Counted from the stretch's first letter, positions 25,337 through 35,838 are shown. The stretch: 39,358 nt of DNA from Gammaproteobacteria bacterium (GCA_009937615.1 JAACFB010000039.1:1-39358); one strand, 5' to 3'. Notes: a model not told the origin generated them from the letters alone. A program made the numbers and translations.

Positions 25337-26338
25337 TTACAGACCCAGTTCAAGCTCCGGCCGCAGGCTCGGTGGCGGCCAGTTCTCGAGACGCATACCC
25401 AGCCCCAGGCCATGACCTTCGAGTACTTCCTTGATCTCGGTCAATGACTTCTTGCCAAGATTCGGCGTTCGAAGGAGCTCGACCTCGGTACGCTGCACGA
25501 GATCGCCGATGTACATGATGTTTTCGGCCTTGAGGCAGTTCGCAGACCGCACGGTCAGTTCGAGCTCATCGACCGGCCGCAGCAGAATCGGGTCAACCTG
25601 GTTCTCTGCCTGCGCCGTGAGGCCGTCCTCCTGGCCCTGCAGATCGACGAAAACGGATAGCTGATCCTTGAGGATACTGCCGGCCCGACGAATCGCTTCC
25701 TCGGGATCGATCGTGCCGTTCGTTTCGATTTCGATAAGCAGCTTGTCGAGGTCAGTGCGCTGCTCAACGCGCGCAGCTTCCACGTTGTAGGTTACGCGGT
25801 ACACCGGACTGAAAGATGCATCCAGCTGCAGCCGGCCAATCGGGCCCGTCTGCTCTTCGAACATCGGCCTTTGCGTTGCTGGCCGATAGCCGCGGCCGCG
25901 CTCAACCTTGAGGATCATGTTGAGTTCGCCCGCCTTGGTCAGGTTGGCAATCACCAGCTCGGGATTCATGACCTCGACATCGTGATCGAGCTGAATGTCC
26001 GCTCCGGTCACCGGCCCCGGACCCTTTTTCGAAATGCGCAGTTCCGCCGTGTCGCGCGCGTGCATGCGCACGGCAACCTGCTTGAGATTCAGCAGAATCT
26101 CGACGACATCCTCCTGCACACCCTCAATGCTGGTGTATTCGTGAAGGACTCCCTCGATCTCTGCTTCGGTGATTGCGGCACCAGGCATCGATGAGAGCAA
26201 GATGCGTCGCAGCGCATTGCCCAGAGTGTGGCCGAAACCACGTTCGAATGGCTCGATGACCACTTTGGCCAGCAAGTCGTTGACCGGCGTAACTTTGACG
26301 ACGCGCGGCTTCAGAAATTCATGTACAGATTCCTGCAT
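25337..26338 (-). CDS. rpoA: DNA-directed RNA polymerase subunit alpha
   Basis: A 333-residue subunit that dimerises to seed RNA polymerase assembly. The N-terminal domain (about 1-235) includes [20 protein letters not shown] and the dimer-contact region; the C-terminal domain (about 250-325) has [19 protein letters not shown], which contains the DNA-binding and activator-contact Arg equivalent to E. coli R265, and [14 protein letters not shown]. Length fits the family. It lies between rpsD and rplQ as usual. An alpha with an intact C-terminal domain is consistent with CRP-type activation elsewhere in the window. Confidence 0.98.
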   Translation of the reverse strand: MQESVHEFLKPRVVKVTPVNDLLAKVVIEPFERGFGHTLGNALRRILLSSMPGAAITEAEIEGVLHEYTSIEGVQEDVVEILLNLKQVAVRMHARDTAELRISKKGPGPVTGADIQLDHDVEVMNPELVIANLTKAGELNMILKVERGRGYRPATQRPMFEEQTGPIGRLQLDASFSPVYRVTYNVEAARVEQRTDLDKLLIEIETNGTIDPEEAIRRAGSILKDQLSVFVDLQGQEDGLTAQAENQVDPILLRPVDELELTVRSANCLKAENIMYIGDLVQRTEVELLRTPNLGKKSLTEIKEVLEGHGLGLGMRLENWPPPSLRPELELGL

Positions 26339-26356
26339 GGGTATATACCTTCCTGA

Positions 26357-26977
26357 CTACTTGGAGTACAGCTCGACGACGAGGTTTTCGTTGATGTCCG
26401 GGAGAATATCTTCCCGGTCCGGCAACGACTTCAAAACCCCTGACATCTTCTTCGCGTCAACCTCAACCCAATCGGGCAGGCCAACCTGGCCAGCAATCTC
26501 GATCGCACTTTGTATGCGAAGTTGTTTGCGGGCTTTTTCGCGAATGCCGATAGAATCGCCTGCCTTGACCTGCGCAGACGGAATATTGACGAGTTTGCCG
26601 TTCATTTCGATGCTCTTATGGCTCACGAGCTGACGTGCTTCGGCGCGCGTGGCGGCGAAGCCCATACGATAAACGACGTTATCCAGACGACCTTCCAACA
26701 GCCGTAACAGGTTCTCGCCCGTTGAACCCTTCAGCTGAGCGGCACGCTTGTAATAGTTGCGGAACTGGCGTTCCAGCACACCGTACATGCGGCGCAGCTT
26801 CTGTTTCTCGCGCAGCTGCAGCCCGTAGTCCGACAAACGCGGACGACGTTGCGGTGCGCCGCCCGGGGGCACCTCGAGCTTGCACTTCGACTCGAGCGGC
26901 CTGACGCCGCTCTTAAGAAACAGATCCGTACCTTCGCGGCGGGATAGTTTGCACTTTGGTCCTAAATATCTTGCCAT
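26357..26977 (-). CDS. rpsD: 30S ribosomal protein S4
   Basis: A 206-residue primary 16S rRNA-binding protein. I start at ATG 26977 ([19 protein letters not shown]), the conserved N-terminus; the open frame reaches 27022 into the rpsK gap. The S4 RNA-binding domain is at about 95-155 ([20 protein letters not shown] and [17 protein letters not shown]). In E. coli S4 represses this operon through a pseudoknot before rpsM; the room for that leader is missing here. This copy has Cys residues at positions 9 and near 31 but not the full four-Cys zinc form. Confidence 0.97.
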   Translation of the reverse strand: MARYLGPKCKLSRREGTDLFLKSGVRPLESKCKLEVPPGGAPQRRPRLSDYGLQLREKQKLRRMYGVLERQFRNYYKRAAQLKGSTGENLLRLLEGRLDNVVYRMGFAATRAEARQLVSHKSIEMNGKLVNIPSAQVKAGDSIGIREKARKQLRIQSAIEIAGQVGLPDWVEVDAKKMSGVLKSLPDREDILPDINENLVVELYSK

Positions 26978-26987
26978 TCTTGAGCCT

Positions 26988-27368
26988 CTATACGCGCCGT
27001 TTCTTGGGCGGGCGACAGCCATTGTGAGGAATCGGTGTTACGTCCTCGATGTTTTGAATACGAAAACCCAGGGCATTCAGCGCCCGCACAGCGGACTCAC
27101 GGCCCGGACCTGGTCCACGGACACGCACATCCAGGTTCTTGACGCCGAAGTCGAGCGCCGTGCGTCCTGCTTTCTCCGAGGCCACCTGCGCGGCAAATGG
27201 CGTCGACTTCCGGGAGCCGCGAAATCCACAGCCTCCTGCGGTCGCCCACGACAATGCGTTACCCTGACGATCCGTAATCGTAATGATCGTGTTATTGAAG
27301 GACGCATGGATGTGCGCAATCGCGTCCACGACATGCTTTTTAACTTTTCTCTTTTTGACTTCAGCCAT
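26988..27368 (-). CDS. rpsK: 30S ribosomal protein S11
   Basis: A 126-residue small-subunit platform protein that contacts 16S rRNA near the mRNA exit. The signature [20 protein letters not shown] and the Gly-rich [17 protein letters not shown] are intact, and the C-terminus [15 protein letters not shown] is conserved. It follows rpsM by 45 bases and precedes rpsD by 10 bases in the alpha operon. Confidence 0.97.
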   Translation of the reverse strand: MAEVKKRKVKKHVVDAIAHIHASFNNTIITITDRQGNALSWATAGGCGFRGSRKSTPFAAQVASEKAGRTALDFGVKNLDVRVRGPGPGRESAVRALNALGFRIQNIEDVTPIPHNGCRPPKKRRV

Positions 27369-27413
27369 TTGACTATTTTTCCTGTAAGGATTCGCCCCGC
27401 GGGCTCTATCCGA

Positions 27414-27770
27414 TTACCGCTTTATCGGTCGCCGCGGACCCTTCCGTGTACGCGCGTTGGTGCGAGTTCGCTGCCCGCGTAAAGGCAGCCCCCGACGGTG
27501 GCGGATACCTCGGTAGGAACCCAGGTCCATCAGCCGCTTGATATTCATCGAAACTTCACGGCGCAGATCGCCCTCGACGGTGAATGTCGCAACAGCTGTT
27601 CTCAGGTTCGCTACCTCGGGTTCGGCGAGATCTTTCACTGCCGTCTGCGGTTCGATACCGGCTGCTTCGCATATCTGCTTCGCCCGGGAGTGCCCGATTC
27701 CGTATATAGCCGTCAGCGCAATCACGACGTGCTTGTTCAACGGGATATTTATGCCTGCTATACGTGCCAC
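27414..27770 (-). CDS. rpsM: 30S ribosomal protein S13
   Basis: A 118-residue head protein that contacts the P-site tRNA and bridges to the large subunit. [19 protein letters not shown] begins it and [20 protein letters not shown] ends it. The start is GTG at 27770 (GTG GCA CGT), with AAGGA nine bases upstream. Only 19 bases separate it from the rpmJ stop, too short for the S4-binding alpha leader known from E. coli. Confidence 0.97.
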   Translation of the reverse strand: MARIAGINIPLNKHVVIALTAIYGIGHSRAKQICEAAGIEPQTAVKDLAEPEVANLRTAVATFTVEGDLRREVSMNIKRLMDLGSYRGIRHRRGLPLRGQRTRTNARTRKGPRRPIKR

Positions 27771-27789
27771 GTGGGTGTTCCTTAAGTAG

Positions 27790-27903
27790 TTAACCTTGGC
27801 GCTGCTTGTGCCGCGCGTCGGTGCAGATCACCCGCACAACCCTGTTGCGACGAATGATTTTGCAGTTTCTGCAAATTTTCTTGACCGATGCTCTTACTTT
27901 CAT
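27790..27903 (-). CDS. rpmJ: 50S ribosomal protein L36
   Basis: A 37-residue protein too short for most gene finders, read directly from the sequence: it starts [20 protein letters not shown] and ends DARHKQRQG. The four zinc ligands Cys11, Cys14, Cys27 and His32 are present (CxxC then CxxxxH), so it is the zinc-binding form. It lies between secY and rpsM, its usual place at the end of the spc cluster, 28 bases after secY. Confidence 0.96.
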   Translation of the reverse strand: MKVRASVKKICRNCKIIRRNRVVRVICTDARHKQRQG

Positions 27904-27931
27904 GAGCTTGCTCCGTAAACCGCTGAATTAA

Positions 27932-29293
27932 TCAGCGTAGCTGGCCGCCTCTGCCGTAATTACGCAGGTTGGCCTTCTGCATCATGCCCTCGTACTGATG
28001 GCTCATCGCATGCGCCTGCATTTGCGACATGAAGTCCATCGTCACGACGACGAGAATCAATAATGACGTACCGCCGAAGCTGAACGGCATGCTCGGGTAG
28101 AACATGCGCACGAGTTCGGGCAACAGGCACACGCCGGCGATGTATATCGCACCCCAAAAAGTCAGCCGCGTCAGTACCTTGTCAATGTACTCGGCCGTCT
28201 GAGCGCCCGGGCGAATACCCGGTACAAACGCGCCCGATCGCTTCAGATTGTCCGCGGTGTCCTTCGAATTGAACATCAGCGCGGTATAGAAAAAGCAGAA
28301 AAAGATAATCAGGGCCGCATACAGCAAAACGTAGATGGGCTGCCCGGGGCCGAGGTTCGCACCGATCGTCTGTAACACCCGCTGCATCACATTGGGTTCT
28401 ACTGCCTGACCGAAGAACTGCGCGATCGTGGCCGGGAACATCAAGATGCTCGACGCAAAAATCGGCGGGATCACGCCGGACATATTGATCTTGAACGGCA
28501 AGTGCGTGCTTTGCGCCTGGTACATCTTGCGCCCCTGCTGCCGCCTCGCGTAATTGACGGCGATCCGACGCTGCGCTCGCTCCATGTAGACGACGAAAAC
28601 GACTGCCGCAATCGCGCCAACCAGCATAATAATTGCTGTAGCTGCCGCCATTTCCCCGTTGCGTACGAGCTCGGCCGTGCCCGCTATAGCAGCCGGAAGC
28701 CCGGCAACAATACCCGCAAGAATAATCATCGAAATACCGTTGCCGACGCCGCGCTCTGTGATCTGCTCGCCGAGCCACATCAGAAATATGGTCCCGGTAA
28801 CAAGCGTGATGCAGGCCGTAATAAGAAATGCAGGACCCGGATTGACGACGACGCCCACCTGGCCCTGAAGCCACGACGCGGCGGCGATCGACTGGAAACT
28901 GGCCAGCGCGACGGTGCCGTAACGCGTGTACTTGACGATCTGGCGCCGGCCCTGCTCGCCTTCCTTACGCAACTGCTGCAGGCTCGGCACAATGTGGCTC
29001 GCCATCTGCATGATGATCGAGGACGAAATGTAGGGCATGATGCCCATCGCGAAAATACCGAAGCGCGACAATGCACCGCCTGAAAACAGGTTGACCATGC
29101 CCAACAGGTTGCCAGCCTGCTGCTCAAAAAAGTCCGCCAGCGCAACCGGATCGACGCCCGGCACCGGAATGTAGGTGCCCGCGCGAAATACGATCAGAGC
29201 GCCCACGAGGAACAATATCCGGGATTTCAGTTCACCCAGTTTGCTCGCCGCTTTCGCTAAATCGGCCGGATTTTGTTGAGGCTTCTTTGCCAC
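27932..29293 (-). CDS. secY: preprotein translocase subunit SecY
   Basis: The 453-residue channel-forming core of the Sec translocon, with ten transmembrane helices. The plug and pore region ([20 protein letters not shown]) and the cytosolic loops [19 protein letters not shown] and [19 protein letters not shown] that contact SecA and ribosomes are intact. It starts at GTG 29293 (GTG GCA AAG) with GAGA about ten bases upstream; no ATG fits the conserved N-terminus. It lies 20 bases after rplO in the spc cluster. Confidence 0.97.
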   Translation of the reverse strand: MAKKPQQNPADLAKAASKLGELKSRILFLVGALIVFRAGTYIPVPGVDPVALADFFEQQAGNLLGMVNLFSGGALSRFGIFAMGIMPYISSSIIMQMASHIVPSLQQLRKEGEQGRRQIVKYTRYGTVALASFQSIAAASWLQGQVGVVVNPGPAFLITACITLVTGTIFLMWLGEQITERGVGNGISMIILAGIVAGLPAAIAGTAELVRNGEMAAATAIIMLVGAIAAVVFVVYMERAQRRIAVNYARRQQGRKMYQAQSTHLPFKINMSGVIPPIFASSILMFPATIAQFFGQAVEPNVMQRVLQTIGANLGPGQPIYVLLYAALIIFFCFFYTALMFNSKDTADNLKRSGAFVPGIRPGAQTAEYIDKVLTRLTFWGAIYIAGVCLLPELVRMFYPSMPFSFGGTSLLILVVVTMDFMSQMQAHAMSHQYEGMMQKANLRNYGRGGQLR

Positions 29294-29313
29294 GATGTTT
29301 CTCTGTTATTTCC

Positions 29314-29748
29314 CTAGTCTTCGATGCTGCCGCCAGCTTTCTCGATGGCTTCCCGAGCGCCCTTGGTAACCGCGATACCCTGGAGTTTCACAGCCTTGGA
29401 AATCTCGCCGGACTTGATAACTTTCACTTTCAACACGCCAGCTGGCACCAGGTTCGCCGCTTTCAATACGCCGAGGTCTATGACGTCGGCGGTCGGGATT
29501 TCAAGCTCGTGCAGCCGCAGTTCAGCCGTCAGGTGCGCCTTTTGAGACGTAAAACCGACTTTCGGCAAACGCCGCTGCAGCGGCATCTGTCCGCCCTCGA
29601 AACCAACCTTTGTATAGCCGCCGGAACGTGCATGCTGGCCCTTCTGGCCACGGCCACTGGTCTTACCCTGGCCCGCCGAGTGGCCCCGTCCAAGACGCTT
29701 ACCTACTTTTTTCGCGCCCTTGCCGGGCGACAGTTCATTCAGACGCAT
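29314..29748 (-). CDS. rplO: 50S ribosomal protein L15
   Basis: A 144-residue large-subunit protein. I start at ATG 29748, giving the conserved [20 protein letters not shown]; an alternative start five codons upstream overlaps rpmD's stop. The Gly-rich arm [20 protein letters not shown] inserts into rRNA. Its stop lies 20 bases before secY. Confidence 0.97.
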   Translation of the reverse strand: MRLNELSPGKGAKKVGKRLGRGHSAGQGKTSGRGQKGQHARSGGYTKVGFEGGQMPLQRRLPKVGFTSQKAHLTAELRLHELEIPTADVIDLGVLKAANLVPAGVLKVKVIKSGEISKAVKLQGIAVTKGAREAIEKAGGSIED

Positions 29749-29749
29749 G

Positions 29750-29938
29750 TCAGACTTCCTCAACCGACAACAGGTACGAAATGCGGTTGATCATGCCGCG
29801 ATTCTCAGGGGTATCGAGTACCTGCACTGTCTGGTGCATTTTCCTGAGACCGAGTCCGGCCACACAGGCACGATGGCTTTTCAACCGGCCGTGCTTGCTC
29901 TTCACGAGCGTAACTTTCAACTCTTTTGGCTTTGCCAT
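29750..29938 (-). CDS. rpmD: 50S ribosomal protein L30
   Basis: A 62-residue protein with the L30 fold: [20 protein letters not shown], then [20 protein letters not shown] and a final helix. Length and ends fit the bacterial family. Its stop is one base from the rplO start, so translation is coupled. It follows rpsE by 52 bases. Confidence 0.96.
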   Translation of the reverse strand: MAKPKELKVTLVKSKHGRLKSHRACVAGLGLRKMHQTVQVLDTPENRGMINRISYLLSVEEV

Positions 29939-29990
29939 GATCTCGTCTCTGCTATCTCTGCCCTGGACCTAATGCCAGATTAGTCGGCAT

Positions 29991-30497
29991 CTAGCCGATT
30001 ATTTCCTTTACCTTTTTGCCACGTTTCGCCGCAATCGCCTGCGGAGAGTGGATCTCCGACAGCGCCTTGATCGTCGCGCGTACGACATTGATGGGATTAC
30101 GCGAGCCATAGCTCTTCGCCAGGACATTACGAACGCCAGCACATTCGAAAACCGCGCGCATCGCGCCACCAGCAATGACGCCGGTACCTTCTGAGGCCGG
30201 CTGCATATAGACGCGCGTCGCACCGTGGCGGCCTTTTTTCGCGTACTGCAACGTGTCGTTATTCAGATTGACGTCGATCATGTTTTTGCGCGCGCTCTGC
30301 ATCGCCTTCTGAATGGCGATCGGCACTTCCCGCGCTTTGCCATAACCAAAGCCGACCTGACCCTGTCCGTCACCGACGACTGTGAGCGCCGTAAACCCGA
30401 ATTGGCGCCCGCCTTTTACAACCTTGGCGACGCGATTCACGGTAACGAGTTTCTCGATCAGGTCATCGTTGGACTGTGTTTGTTCGTTTCTTGCCAT
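29991..30497 (-). CDS. rpsE: 30S ribosomal protein S5
   Basis: A 168-residue protein at the mRNA entry side that takes part in decoding fidelity. The N-terminal double-stranded-RNA-binding part has [19 protein letters not shown] and [20 protein letters not shown]; the C-terminal part has [20 protein letters not shown]. Residues around KGGRQF are where spectinomycin-resistance changes arise in other species; they look wild type here. Confidence 0.97.
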   Translation of the reverse strand: MARNEQTQSNDDLIEKLVTVNRVAKVVKGGRQFGFTALTVVGDGQGQVGFGYGKAREVPIAIQKAMQSARKNMIDVNLNNDTLQYAKKGRHGATRVYMQPASEGTGVIAGGAMRAVFECAGVRNVLAKSYGSRNPINVVRATIKALSEIHSPQAIAAKRGKKVKEIIG

Positions 30498-30538
30498 AGT
30501 ATGGTCCCGGCAGCATTACGCCTGCCAACAATCCTCTG

Positions 30539-30898
30539 TTAGAACTTCAATCCGGCTTCACGGGCGGCTTCGGCCAACGCCTTGACGCGTCCGTGGTAGC
30601 GAAAACCCGAGCGATCAAACGCGACCGTATCGATACCGGCAGCTTTTGCTTTTTCGGCAATTCGGGCGCCAATTATCGCTGCCGCCTCGACGTTGCCGCC
30701 TGACTTGACGCCCTTGCGCACCTCGGCCTCCAGTGTCGAGGCGGAAACGAGCACGGTGCCGCCGTCTGTCGCAATTACCTGGGCGTAAATATGCCGGGGC
30801 GTGCGGTGCACGCTCAGGCGATTCACCTCAAGTTCGCTGATCTTTGCGCGGGCTTTGCGGGCACGGCGCAGACGATTTTGTTTTTTGTCGAGCTTCAT
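30539..30898 (-). CDS. rplR: 50S ribosomal protein L18
   Basis: A 119-residue 5S rRNA-binding protein. The basic N-terminal arm ([20 protein letters not shown]) binds 5S rRNA and the core has [20 protein letters not shown], then [20 protein letters not shown] and [20 protein letters not shown]. Length and ends fit the family. It lies between rplF and rpsE. Confidence 0.97.
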   Translation of the reverse strand: MKLDKKQNRLRRARKARAKISELEVNRLSVHRTPRHIYAQVIATDGGTVLVSASTLEAEVRKGVKSGGNVEAAAIIGARIAEKAKAAGIDTVAFDRSGFRYHGRVKALAEAAREAGLKF

Positions 30899-30913
30899 GA
30901 TGTTCTCGCTACT

Positions 30914-31447
30914 CTACTTCTTCTTCGCTTCCTTGATGACTACGCGCTCATCGGCGTAGCGAACACCCTTGCCCTTGTAGGGCTCGGGCGGACGGAAGCC
31001 GCGAATCTCGGCCGCTACCTGGCCGACCCGCTGCTTATCTGTTCCTGTGACCAGGACCTCGGTCTGGCTCGGCGTCTCGACGCTGACGCCATCCGGCACC
31101 TCGTAAACGACCGGGTGCGAGAAGCCGAGCGTCAGGTTCAGCTTGTTGCCCTGTGCCTGCGCGCGGTATCCGACACCAACCAGTTCGAGCTTCCGCTCAA
31201 ACCCATCGGTCACGCCCTGAACCATGTTTGCAATCAGTGCGCGCATCGTGCCGGCAACCGCCATGGAAAACCGGGAACCCGAGCGCGGTGCCAACTGCAG
31301 CGCGCTACCGTCTTGCGTCAACTGCACTTCGGAATTCAGCTCTAGCGATAACGAGCCCTTGCTGCCCTTGATAGTGACAACATTGCCGTCCTGCTTGAAC
31401 TCAACTCCCGTCGGCAGTTCAACCGGTGATTTCGCAACTCTGGACAT
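30914..31447 (-). CDS. rplF: 50S ribosomal protein L6
   Basis: A 177-residue protein with two L6 domains near the factor-binding site. [20 protein letters not shown] begins it and the second domain has the signature [20 protein letters not shown] near the C-terminus. Length fits the family. It follows rpsH by 32 bases and precedes rplR by 15 bases. Confidence 0.97.
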   Translation of the reverse strand: MSRVAKSPVELPTGVEFKQDGNVVTIKGSKGSLSLELNSEVQLTQDGSALQLAPRSGSRFSMAVAGTMRALIANMVQGVTDGFERKLELVGVGYRAQAQGNKLNLTLGFSHPVVYEVPDGVSVETPSQTEVLVTGTDKQRVGQVAAEIRGFRPPEPYKGKGVRYADERVVIKEAKKK

Positions 31448-31479
31448 AGTCTTATCTCTGTAAGGCTCAGTTCAGCGCA

Positions 31480-31875
31480 TCAGGAAACGACGCACAGAAC
31501 CTCACCACCAATTCCTTTCTCTCTGGCCTGGGCATCACTCATGACCCCCGCCGATGTCGATACAATTGCGATACCCAGCCCGCCTAGCACCCTCGGCAGG
31601 TCCTCGGTACCGCGGTATATGCGCAGTCCCGGCCGGCTGGCACGCTCGATACGCTCGATTACCGGCACACCGTCAAAATACTTGAGCTCGATCGAGAGCT
31701 GTTTCTTCGTGCCGTCTCCCTCGGTCGTATAGCCGGTGATGTAGCCTTCCTGTTTCAATACTTTCGCTACCGCTTCCTTGGCATTCGACGCCGGCATCGA
31801 CACGCTCACTTTGCGTGCTTTCTGGCCGTTGCGAATGCGGGTCAACATGTCCGCGATGGGATCGGTCATACTCAT
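31480..31875 (-). CDS. rpsH: 30S ribosomal protein S8
   Basis: A 131-residue primary 16S rRNA-binding protein. [20 protein letters not shown] starts it and the C-terminal RNA-binding motif [20 protein letters not shown] is intact. ATG 31875 is preferred over the second ATG at 31869 by family alignment. In E. coli S8 represses the spc operon by binding mRNA near the rplE start; a candidate site is described at 32814-32848. Confidence 0.97.
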   Translation of the reverse strand: MSMTDPIADMLTRIRNGQKARKVSVSMPASNAKEAVAKVLKQEGYITGYTTEGDGTKKQLSIELKYFDGVPVIERIERASRPGLRIYRGTEDLPRVLGGLGIAIVSTSAGVMSDAQAREKGIGGEVLCVVS

Positions 31876-31888
31876 GTGCTTTCTCCGC

Positions 31889-32194
31889 CTACCAGCTGGC
31901 CTTGGTAAGCCCGGGAATCTCGCCGTTCATGGCGGCTTCCCTGAGCTTGTTACGGCCGAGACCAAACTTACGGTACACGCCGTGTGGACGTCCCGTAATT
32001 GCGCATCGATTTCGCTGCCTCGTCGGGCTCGCATCACGCGGCATCGCATTGAGCTTCGCCTGCGCCGCTGCCCGCTGCTCATCCGTGCTGTGTATGCTGC
32101 GAATGGTCGCCTTGAGCGCGGTCCGCTTCTCGGCATGCCTTGCAACCAGCTTTGCACGCTTACGCTCGCGCATGATCATCGATTTTTTGGCCAT
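31889..32194 (-). CDS. rpsN: 30S ribosomal protein S14, zinc-free type
   Basis: A 101-residue protein of the small-subunit head. It starts [20 protein letters not shown] and ends with [20 protein letters not shown] and a short tail. It has only one Cys and lacks the CxxC pairs of the short zinc-binding form, so it is the long zinc-independent form usual in Gammaproteobacteria. L36 in the same cluster does keep its zinc ligands. Confidence 0.97.
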   Translation of the reverse strand: MAKKSMIMRERKRAKLVARHAEKRTALKATIRSIHSTDEQRAAAQAKLNAMPRDASPTRQRNRCAITGRPHGVYRKFGLGRNKLREAAMNGEIPGLTKASW

Positions 32195-32255
32195 ATTAAA
32201 AACTTCTCTTTGTCACAAAGTGCAAACTTTGCAGATATTGGGTTACGTATTCTTT

Positions 32256-32795
32256 CTACTGCTTGAACGGGAACTTAAACGCCTCGAGGAGCGCGCGACC
32301 TTCCGCGGGGCTGCGCGCCGTTGTCGTAATCGTGATATCCAGGCCACGCAATACGTCGATTTCGTCGTAGTTAATCTCCGGGAAAATAATCTGCTCGGAG
32401 ACACCGATACTGTAGTTACCCTCACGATCGAAAGACTTCGGATTCAGTCCACGGAAGTCACGAATACGCGGAATAGCGATATTGACGAGCCGATCCAGGA
32501 ACTCGTACATGCGCTCGCGGCGCAAGGTCACCTTGCAGCCAATTGGCATGCCGTCGCGGATCTTGAATCCCGCAACCGACTTGCGCGCGAGCGTCGTCAG
32601 CGGGCGCTGCCCCGAGATCTTCTCGAGATCAGCACGCGCATGCTCCATCACCTTCTTGTCGGCGACCGCTCCACCCACACCCATGTTCAGGGTGATCTTG
32701 GTGATGCGCGGCACCTCCATCGTGTTCTTCAACCCGAGCTTTTGCTGAATTTCACCAATCAGCTCGTTTTGGTATTTTTCCTGTAGTCTCGCCAT
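32256..32795 (-). CDS. rplE: 50S ribosomal protein L5
   Basis: A 179-residue 5S rRNA-binding protein at the central protuberance, contacting S13 and P-site t[23 protein letters not shown] and [20 protein letters not shown] are the family signatures, and the C-terminal [20 protein letters not shown] is intact. It starts at ATG 32795, after a 64-base gap that holds a structured element. Confidence 0.97.
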   Translation of the reverse strand: MARLQEKYQNELIGEIQQKLGLKNTMEVPRITKITLNMGVGGAVADKKVMEHARADLEKISGQRPLTTLARKSVAGFKIRDGMPIGCKVTLRRERMYEFLDRLVNIAIPRIRDFRGLNPKSFDREGNYSIGVSEQIIFPEINYDEIDVLRGLDITITTTARSPAEGRALLEAFKFPFKQ

Positions 32796-32813
32796 GTTTA
32801 CCTGACCATCCAG

Positions 32814-32848
32814 GGCATTCGTGCGCGCCTTTTGCCGCGTGTAATGCC
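32814..32848 (-). promoter_or_regulatory. candidate S8-type translational operator before rplE
   Basis: In the mRNA sense GGCAUU (from 32848... inward, reading on the minus strand) pairs with AAUGCC, and inside it CGCG pairs with CGCG around a GCAAAAGG loop, leaving an asymmetric internal loop (ACA opposite CACG). Two helices around an asymmetric internal loop is the general form of S8 binding sites, and in E. coli the S8 operator lies at this rplX-rplE junction. I cannot match the core bases to the E. coli site, so this is inference. Confidence 0.35.
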
Positions 32849-32859
32849 GAAAATCCCCA

Positions 32860-33177
32860 CTAAATATCGACTACGTCGCCAGTACCGCGGAAAACCCGCA
32901 CTTTGACGCCATCATCGTCAAGCCGAATGCCAACGCGCTCGCCCTTCTTCGACTTCGGGTTAAAAACGAGAACGTTCGATATATCGAGAGGCATCGCCGT
33001 GTCCTTGATACCGCCGGGCTCACCGACGTTCGGATTCGGCTTGACGTGCTTCTTCGCGAGATTGACTCCCTCGACTAGCACGCGCCCGTCATCGAACACC
33101 TGCAGCACAGTGCCGCGACGACCCTTGTCTTTGCCGGCCGTTACGATAACTTCATCGCCTTTTTTGATCTTGTTCAT
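32860..33177 (-). CDS. rplX: 50S ribosomal protein L24
   Basis: A 105-residue assembly-initiator protein of the large subunit near the tunnel exit. The KOW motif lies at the N-terminus ([20 protein letters not shown]) and [15 protein letters not shown] with [20 protein letters not shown] follows. Length fits the family. It follows rplN by 26 bases. Confidence 0.97.
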   Translation of the reverse strand: MNKIKKGDEVIVTAGKDKGRRGTVLQVFDDGRVLVEGVNLAKKHVKPNPNVGEPGGIKDTAMPLDISNVLVFNPKSKKGERVGIRLDDDGVKVRVFRGTGDVVDI

Positions 33178-33203
33178 TCTCTTTTACCGTCGTTGCCGGG
33201 TTC

Positions 33204-33572
33204 CTAAAGAACCTCGGGGGCCAACGAAATAATCTTCATAAATCGATTGGTACGAAGCTCGCGCGTCACCGGCCCGAAGATGCGGGTACCTATCGGCTCG
33301 AGCCGCGAATTCAAAAGAACCGCCGCATTTCCGTCGAAGCGAATCAGCGAACCATCCTTGCGGCGCACGCCCTTGCGGGTGCGAACGACGACGGCGTTGT
33401 AGATCTCGCCCTTCTTGACTTTGCCGCGCGGAATCGCGTCCTTGACGCTGACTTTGATCACGTCGCCGACACCAGCATAGCGGCGCTTTGAACCACCCAG
33501 CACCTTAATGCACTGGACACGTCGGGCACCGGAGTTGTCCGCTGCATCCAGAACTGTCTGCATCTGAATCAT
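33204..33572 (-). CDS. rplN: 50S ribosomal protein L14
   Basis: A 122-residue protein at the subunit interface. [20 protein letters not shown] starts it; [20 protein letters not shown] and [20 protein letters not shown] are the family signatures. The length of 122 is the usual one. It lies 15 bases after rpsQ. Confidence 0.98.
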   Translation of the reverse strand: MIQMQTVLDAADNSGARRVQCIKVLGGSKRRYAGVGDVIKVSVKDAIPRGKVKKGEIYNAVVVRTRKGVRRKDGSLIRFDGNAAVLLNSRLEPIGTRIFGPVTRELRTNRFMKIISLAPEVL

Positions 33573-33587
33573 GACTTAATCCCTAAT

Positions 33588-33857
33588 TCACGCGCGATCG
33601 GCTGCGCGTTCGACGATGTCGACGACGGCCCACGACTTGTTTTTCGAAATCGGCTTGCACTCTGAAATTGCGACCCGATCGCCCGGTTTGCACTCGTTGC
33701 CGGCATCATGAGCGAGGACCTTGGTCGTGCGCCGGATATATTTGCCGTATACCGGATGCTTGATCAGCCGCTCGATGGCAACGGATACGGTCTTGTCCAT
33801 TTTGTCGCTGACGACGCGGCCAACGATTGTCCGTTGTACCTTATTCTCTTCGCTCAT
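33588..33857 (-). CDS. rpsQ: 30S ribosomal protein S17
   Basis: An 89-residue OB-fold primary 16S rRNA-binding protein. [20 protein letters not shown] and [20 protein letters not shown] mark the family. The ATG at 33857 overlaps the rpmC stop as ATGA, so the two are translationally coupled. Confidence 0.97.
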   Translation of the reverse strand: MSEENKVQRTIVGRVVSDKMDKTVSVAIERLIKHPVYGKYIRRTTKVLAHDAGNECKPGDRVAISECKPISKNKSWAVVDIVERAADRA

Positions 33858-34060
33858 TCGCTTTCACCCGCCGCGCGCTGCAGTTCATTGAGAACCGTCT
33901 TAACGCGAGCTATATCCTTCCTTACGCGACGATGCTGATGGTTGTGCGTCAACTCGCCGGTTGCCTGTTGCATGCGCAGGTTGAACTGCTCGCGGCGTAA
34001 GGCCACGAGCTCCTCTTGCAACTCGTCTACCGATTTCCCACGGAGTTCAGGAGCTTTCAT
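33854..34060 (-). CDS. rpmC: 50S ribosomal protein L29
   Basis: A 68-residue helical-hairpin protein at the tunnel exit. [20 protein letters not shown] and [20 protein letters not shown] are the two helices. I use ATG 34060, which overlaps the rplP stop (TGATG); a GTG one codon upstream is possible. Its own stop overlaps the rpsQ start, so rplP, rpmC and rpsQ form a chain of coupled genes. Confidence 0.96.
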   Translation of the reverse strand: MKAPELRGKSVDELQEELVALRREQFNLRMQQATGELTHNHQHRRVRKDIARVKTVLNELQRAAGESE

Positions 34061-34473
34061 CACATCACCTGCCGTGTCACAAATTCGGTCGAAAACGGTA
34101 TTTTCGCCGCGGCAAGCCGAAACGCCTCGCGCGCGATTTCTTCCGTTACGCCTTCCATTTCATAGAGGACCCGCCCCGGCTGAATCTGGCATACCCAGTA
34201 CTCAACGTTGCCCTTGCCCTTGCCCTGGCGAACCTCAAGCGGCTTTTTCGTTATCGGCTTGTCCGGGAATACGCGAATCCAGATCTTGCCGCCGCGCTTG
34301 ATATAGCGCGTCATGGCCCGGCGAGCTGCCTCGATCTGACGCGCTGTCATACGGCCGCGTCCGGTTGCCTTGAGGCCATAAGTACCGAAGGCGACCGTGC
34401 TGCCGCGAAGCGCCAGTCCGCGGTTGCGTCCTTTATGCTGCTTGCGAAATTTTGTTCGTTTTGGCTGTAACAT
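34060..34473 (-). CDS. rplP: 50S ribosomal protein L16
   Basis: A 137-residue protein near the peptidyl-transferase centre and A-site t[23 protein letters not shown] starts it; [20 protein letters not shown] with [20 protein letters not shown] is the family core. The stop overlaps the rpmC start by one base, and the gap to rpsC upstream is 26 bases. Confidence 0.98.
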   Translation of the reverse strand: MLQPKRTKFRKQHKGRNRGLALRGSTVAFGTYGLKATGRGRMTARQIEAARRAMTRYIKRGGKIWIRVFPDKPITKKPLEVRQGKGKGNVEYWVCQIQPGRVLYEMEGVTEEIAREAFRLAAAKIPFSTEFVTRQVM

Positions 34474-34499
34474 TATCTATCCCCAGTAAACGCGGCCCT

Positions 34500-35192
34500 T
34501 CAGGAACGCGCGCCTGCTGCAGCTTCAGCGGCTTCTGCCGCCGGGGCTTCATGCTTCTCGAATACCTCGCCCTTGAATATCCATACCTTGACGCCGATGA
34601 CGCCATAGGTCGTGTGCGCCTCGGCAAACCCATAATCGATATCGGCGCGCAGCGTATGCAGCGGCACGCGACCCTCGCGGTACCACTCGGAGCGAGCAAT
34701 TTCCGCACCGTTCAGCCGACCGCCAACCTTGACCTTGACCCCCTCAGCACCGACACGCATCGTGTTCGTAACGGCACGCTTCATCGCGCGGCGAAACATG
34801 ACGCGCCGCTCCAGCTGCTGCGCAATACCTTCAGCGACGAGCTGTGCGTCGAGTTCTGGCTTGCGGACCTCGCTGATGTTGATCCGGATATCGTTAATCG
34901 TCATGCCGACCATCTTGGCGACTTCAGCGCGCAGCTTCTCTATGTCTTCGCCCTTCTTGCCGATCACAATGCCCGGTCGCGCTGTATGAATCGTGATGTT
35001 TACTTTCTTCGCCGGACGTTCGATCGAAATTCGGCTGACCGACGCATCCTTCAACTTGTTCTTAATAAACTCACGCATCAGGTGATCGGTACGCACATAC
35101 TCCGGAAAAGTCTGTGAGTCCGCATACCACTTGGACGACCAATCCTTGACGATCCCTAAGCGAATACCTGTTGGATGTACTTTTTGACCCAT
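34500..35192 (-). CDS. rpsC: 30S ribosomal protein S3
   Basis: A 230-residue protein at the mRNA entry with helicase-like function. I start at ATG 35192 ([20 protein letters not shown]), the conserved N-terminus; the longer frame to 35300 overlaps rplV and is a shadow. The KH domain [21 protein letters not shown] loop ([20 protein letters not shown]) is present and the C-terminal part has [18 protein letters not shown] residues ([20 protein letters not shown]). The Ala/Glu-rich tail is variable. Confidence 0.97.
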   Translation of the reverse strand: MGQKVHPTGIRLGIVKDWSSKWYADSQTFPEYVRTDHLMREFIKNKLKDASVSRISIERPAKKVNITIHTARPGIVIGKKGEDIEKLRAEVAKMVGMTINDIRINISEVRKPELDAQLVAEGIAQQLERRVMFRRAMKRAVTNTMRVGAEGVKVKVGGRLNGAEIARSEWYREGRVPLHTLRADIDYGFAEAHTTYGVIGVKVWIFKGEVFEKHEAPAAEAAEAAAGARS

Positions 35193-35196
35193 TTTT

Positions 35197-35529
35197 CTAC
35201 TCGTCCGCCACGCGAATCGTGATGTGGCTGTTGCGCTTGATAATGCGTGCACCGCGGCCCTTTGCCCGCGCCCGATAACGCCTGAACGTCGGCGCTTCAT
35301 TCACCTCGATCGTCGAAACCTTAAGTTCGTCAATATCCGCGCCGTGATTGTGCTCGGCATTGGCAATAGCCGACTCCAGCACCTTCTTCACAATCTTCGC
35401 GCTTTTCTTTGGCGTAAAAGTCAATGTACGCAGCGCATCATCGACAGTCTTGCCGCGAATGGCATCAGCCACAAGACGGCACTTCTGCGGCGAAATTCGC
35501 GCGTAACGAAGTGTTGCTGCAACCTGCAT
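35197..35529 (-). CDS. rplV: 50S ribosomal protein L22
   Basis: A 110-residue protein whose beta-hairpin lines the nascent-peptide tunnel. [20 protein letters not shown] starts it and the tunnel loop region [20 protein letters not shown] lies near the C-terminus, unaltered in length. It is four bases upstream of rpsC. Confidence 0.97.
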   Translation of the reverse strand: MQVAATLRYARISPQKCRLVADAIRGKTVDDALRTLTFTPKKSAKIVKKVLESAIANAEHNHGADIDELKVSTIEVNEAPTFRRYRARAKGRGARIIKRNSHITIRVADE

Positions 35530-35548
35530 GAACTCTTACTCCCCTGAA

Positions 35549-35821
35549 TTACTTCGTCTTGCGATCACCGGAGTGACCACGAAACGTTCTTGTAATCGCA
35601 AATTCGCCCAATTTGTGGCCAACCATGTTTTCAGAAATCAGCACGGGCACGTGCTGGCGACCGTTGTGCACGGCGATCGTCAATCCGACCATATCCGGCA
35701 ACACCATGGAACGACGCGACCAGGTCTTGATAGGTCTGCGATCATTCTTTTTTGCGGCTTCACTAACCTTCTTCGCCAGATGTGTATCGACAAAGGGGCC
35801 TTTCCTGACACTACGCGGCAT
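35549..35821 (-). CDS. rpsS: 30S ribosomal protein S19
   Basis: A 90-residue head protein that contacts S13. [20 protein letters not shown] starts it; [20 protein letters not shown] with [20 protein letters not shown] is the family signature. It lies between rplB and rplV as usual. Confidence 0.98.
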   Translation of the reverse strand: MPRSVRKGPFVDTHLAKKVSEAAKKNDRRPIKTWSRRSMVLPDMVGLTIAVHNGRQHVPVLISENMVGHKLGEFAITRTFRGHSGDRKTK

Positions 35822-35838
35822 TCTTTCGTTCCTCTTGC

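Noticed and set aside
31815-32786. Plus-strand frame of 323 codons opposite rpsN and rplE
   Set aside because: It runs antisense across two certain ribosomal protein genes and their gap.
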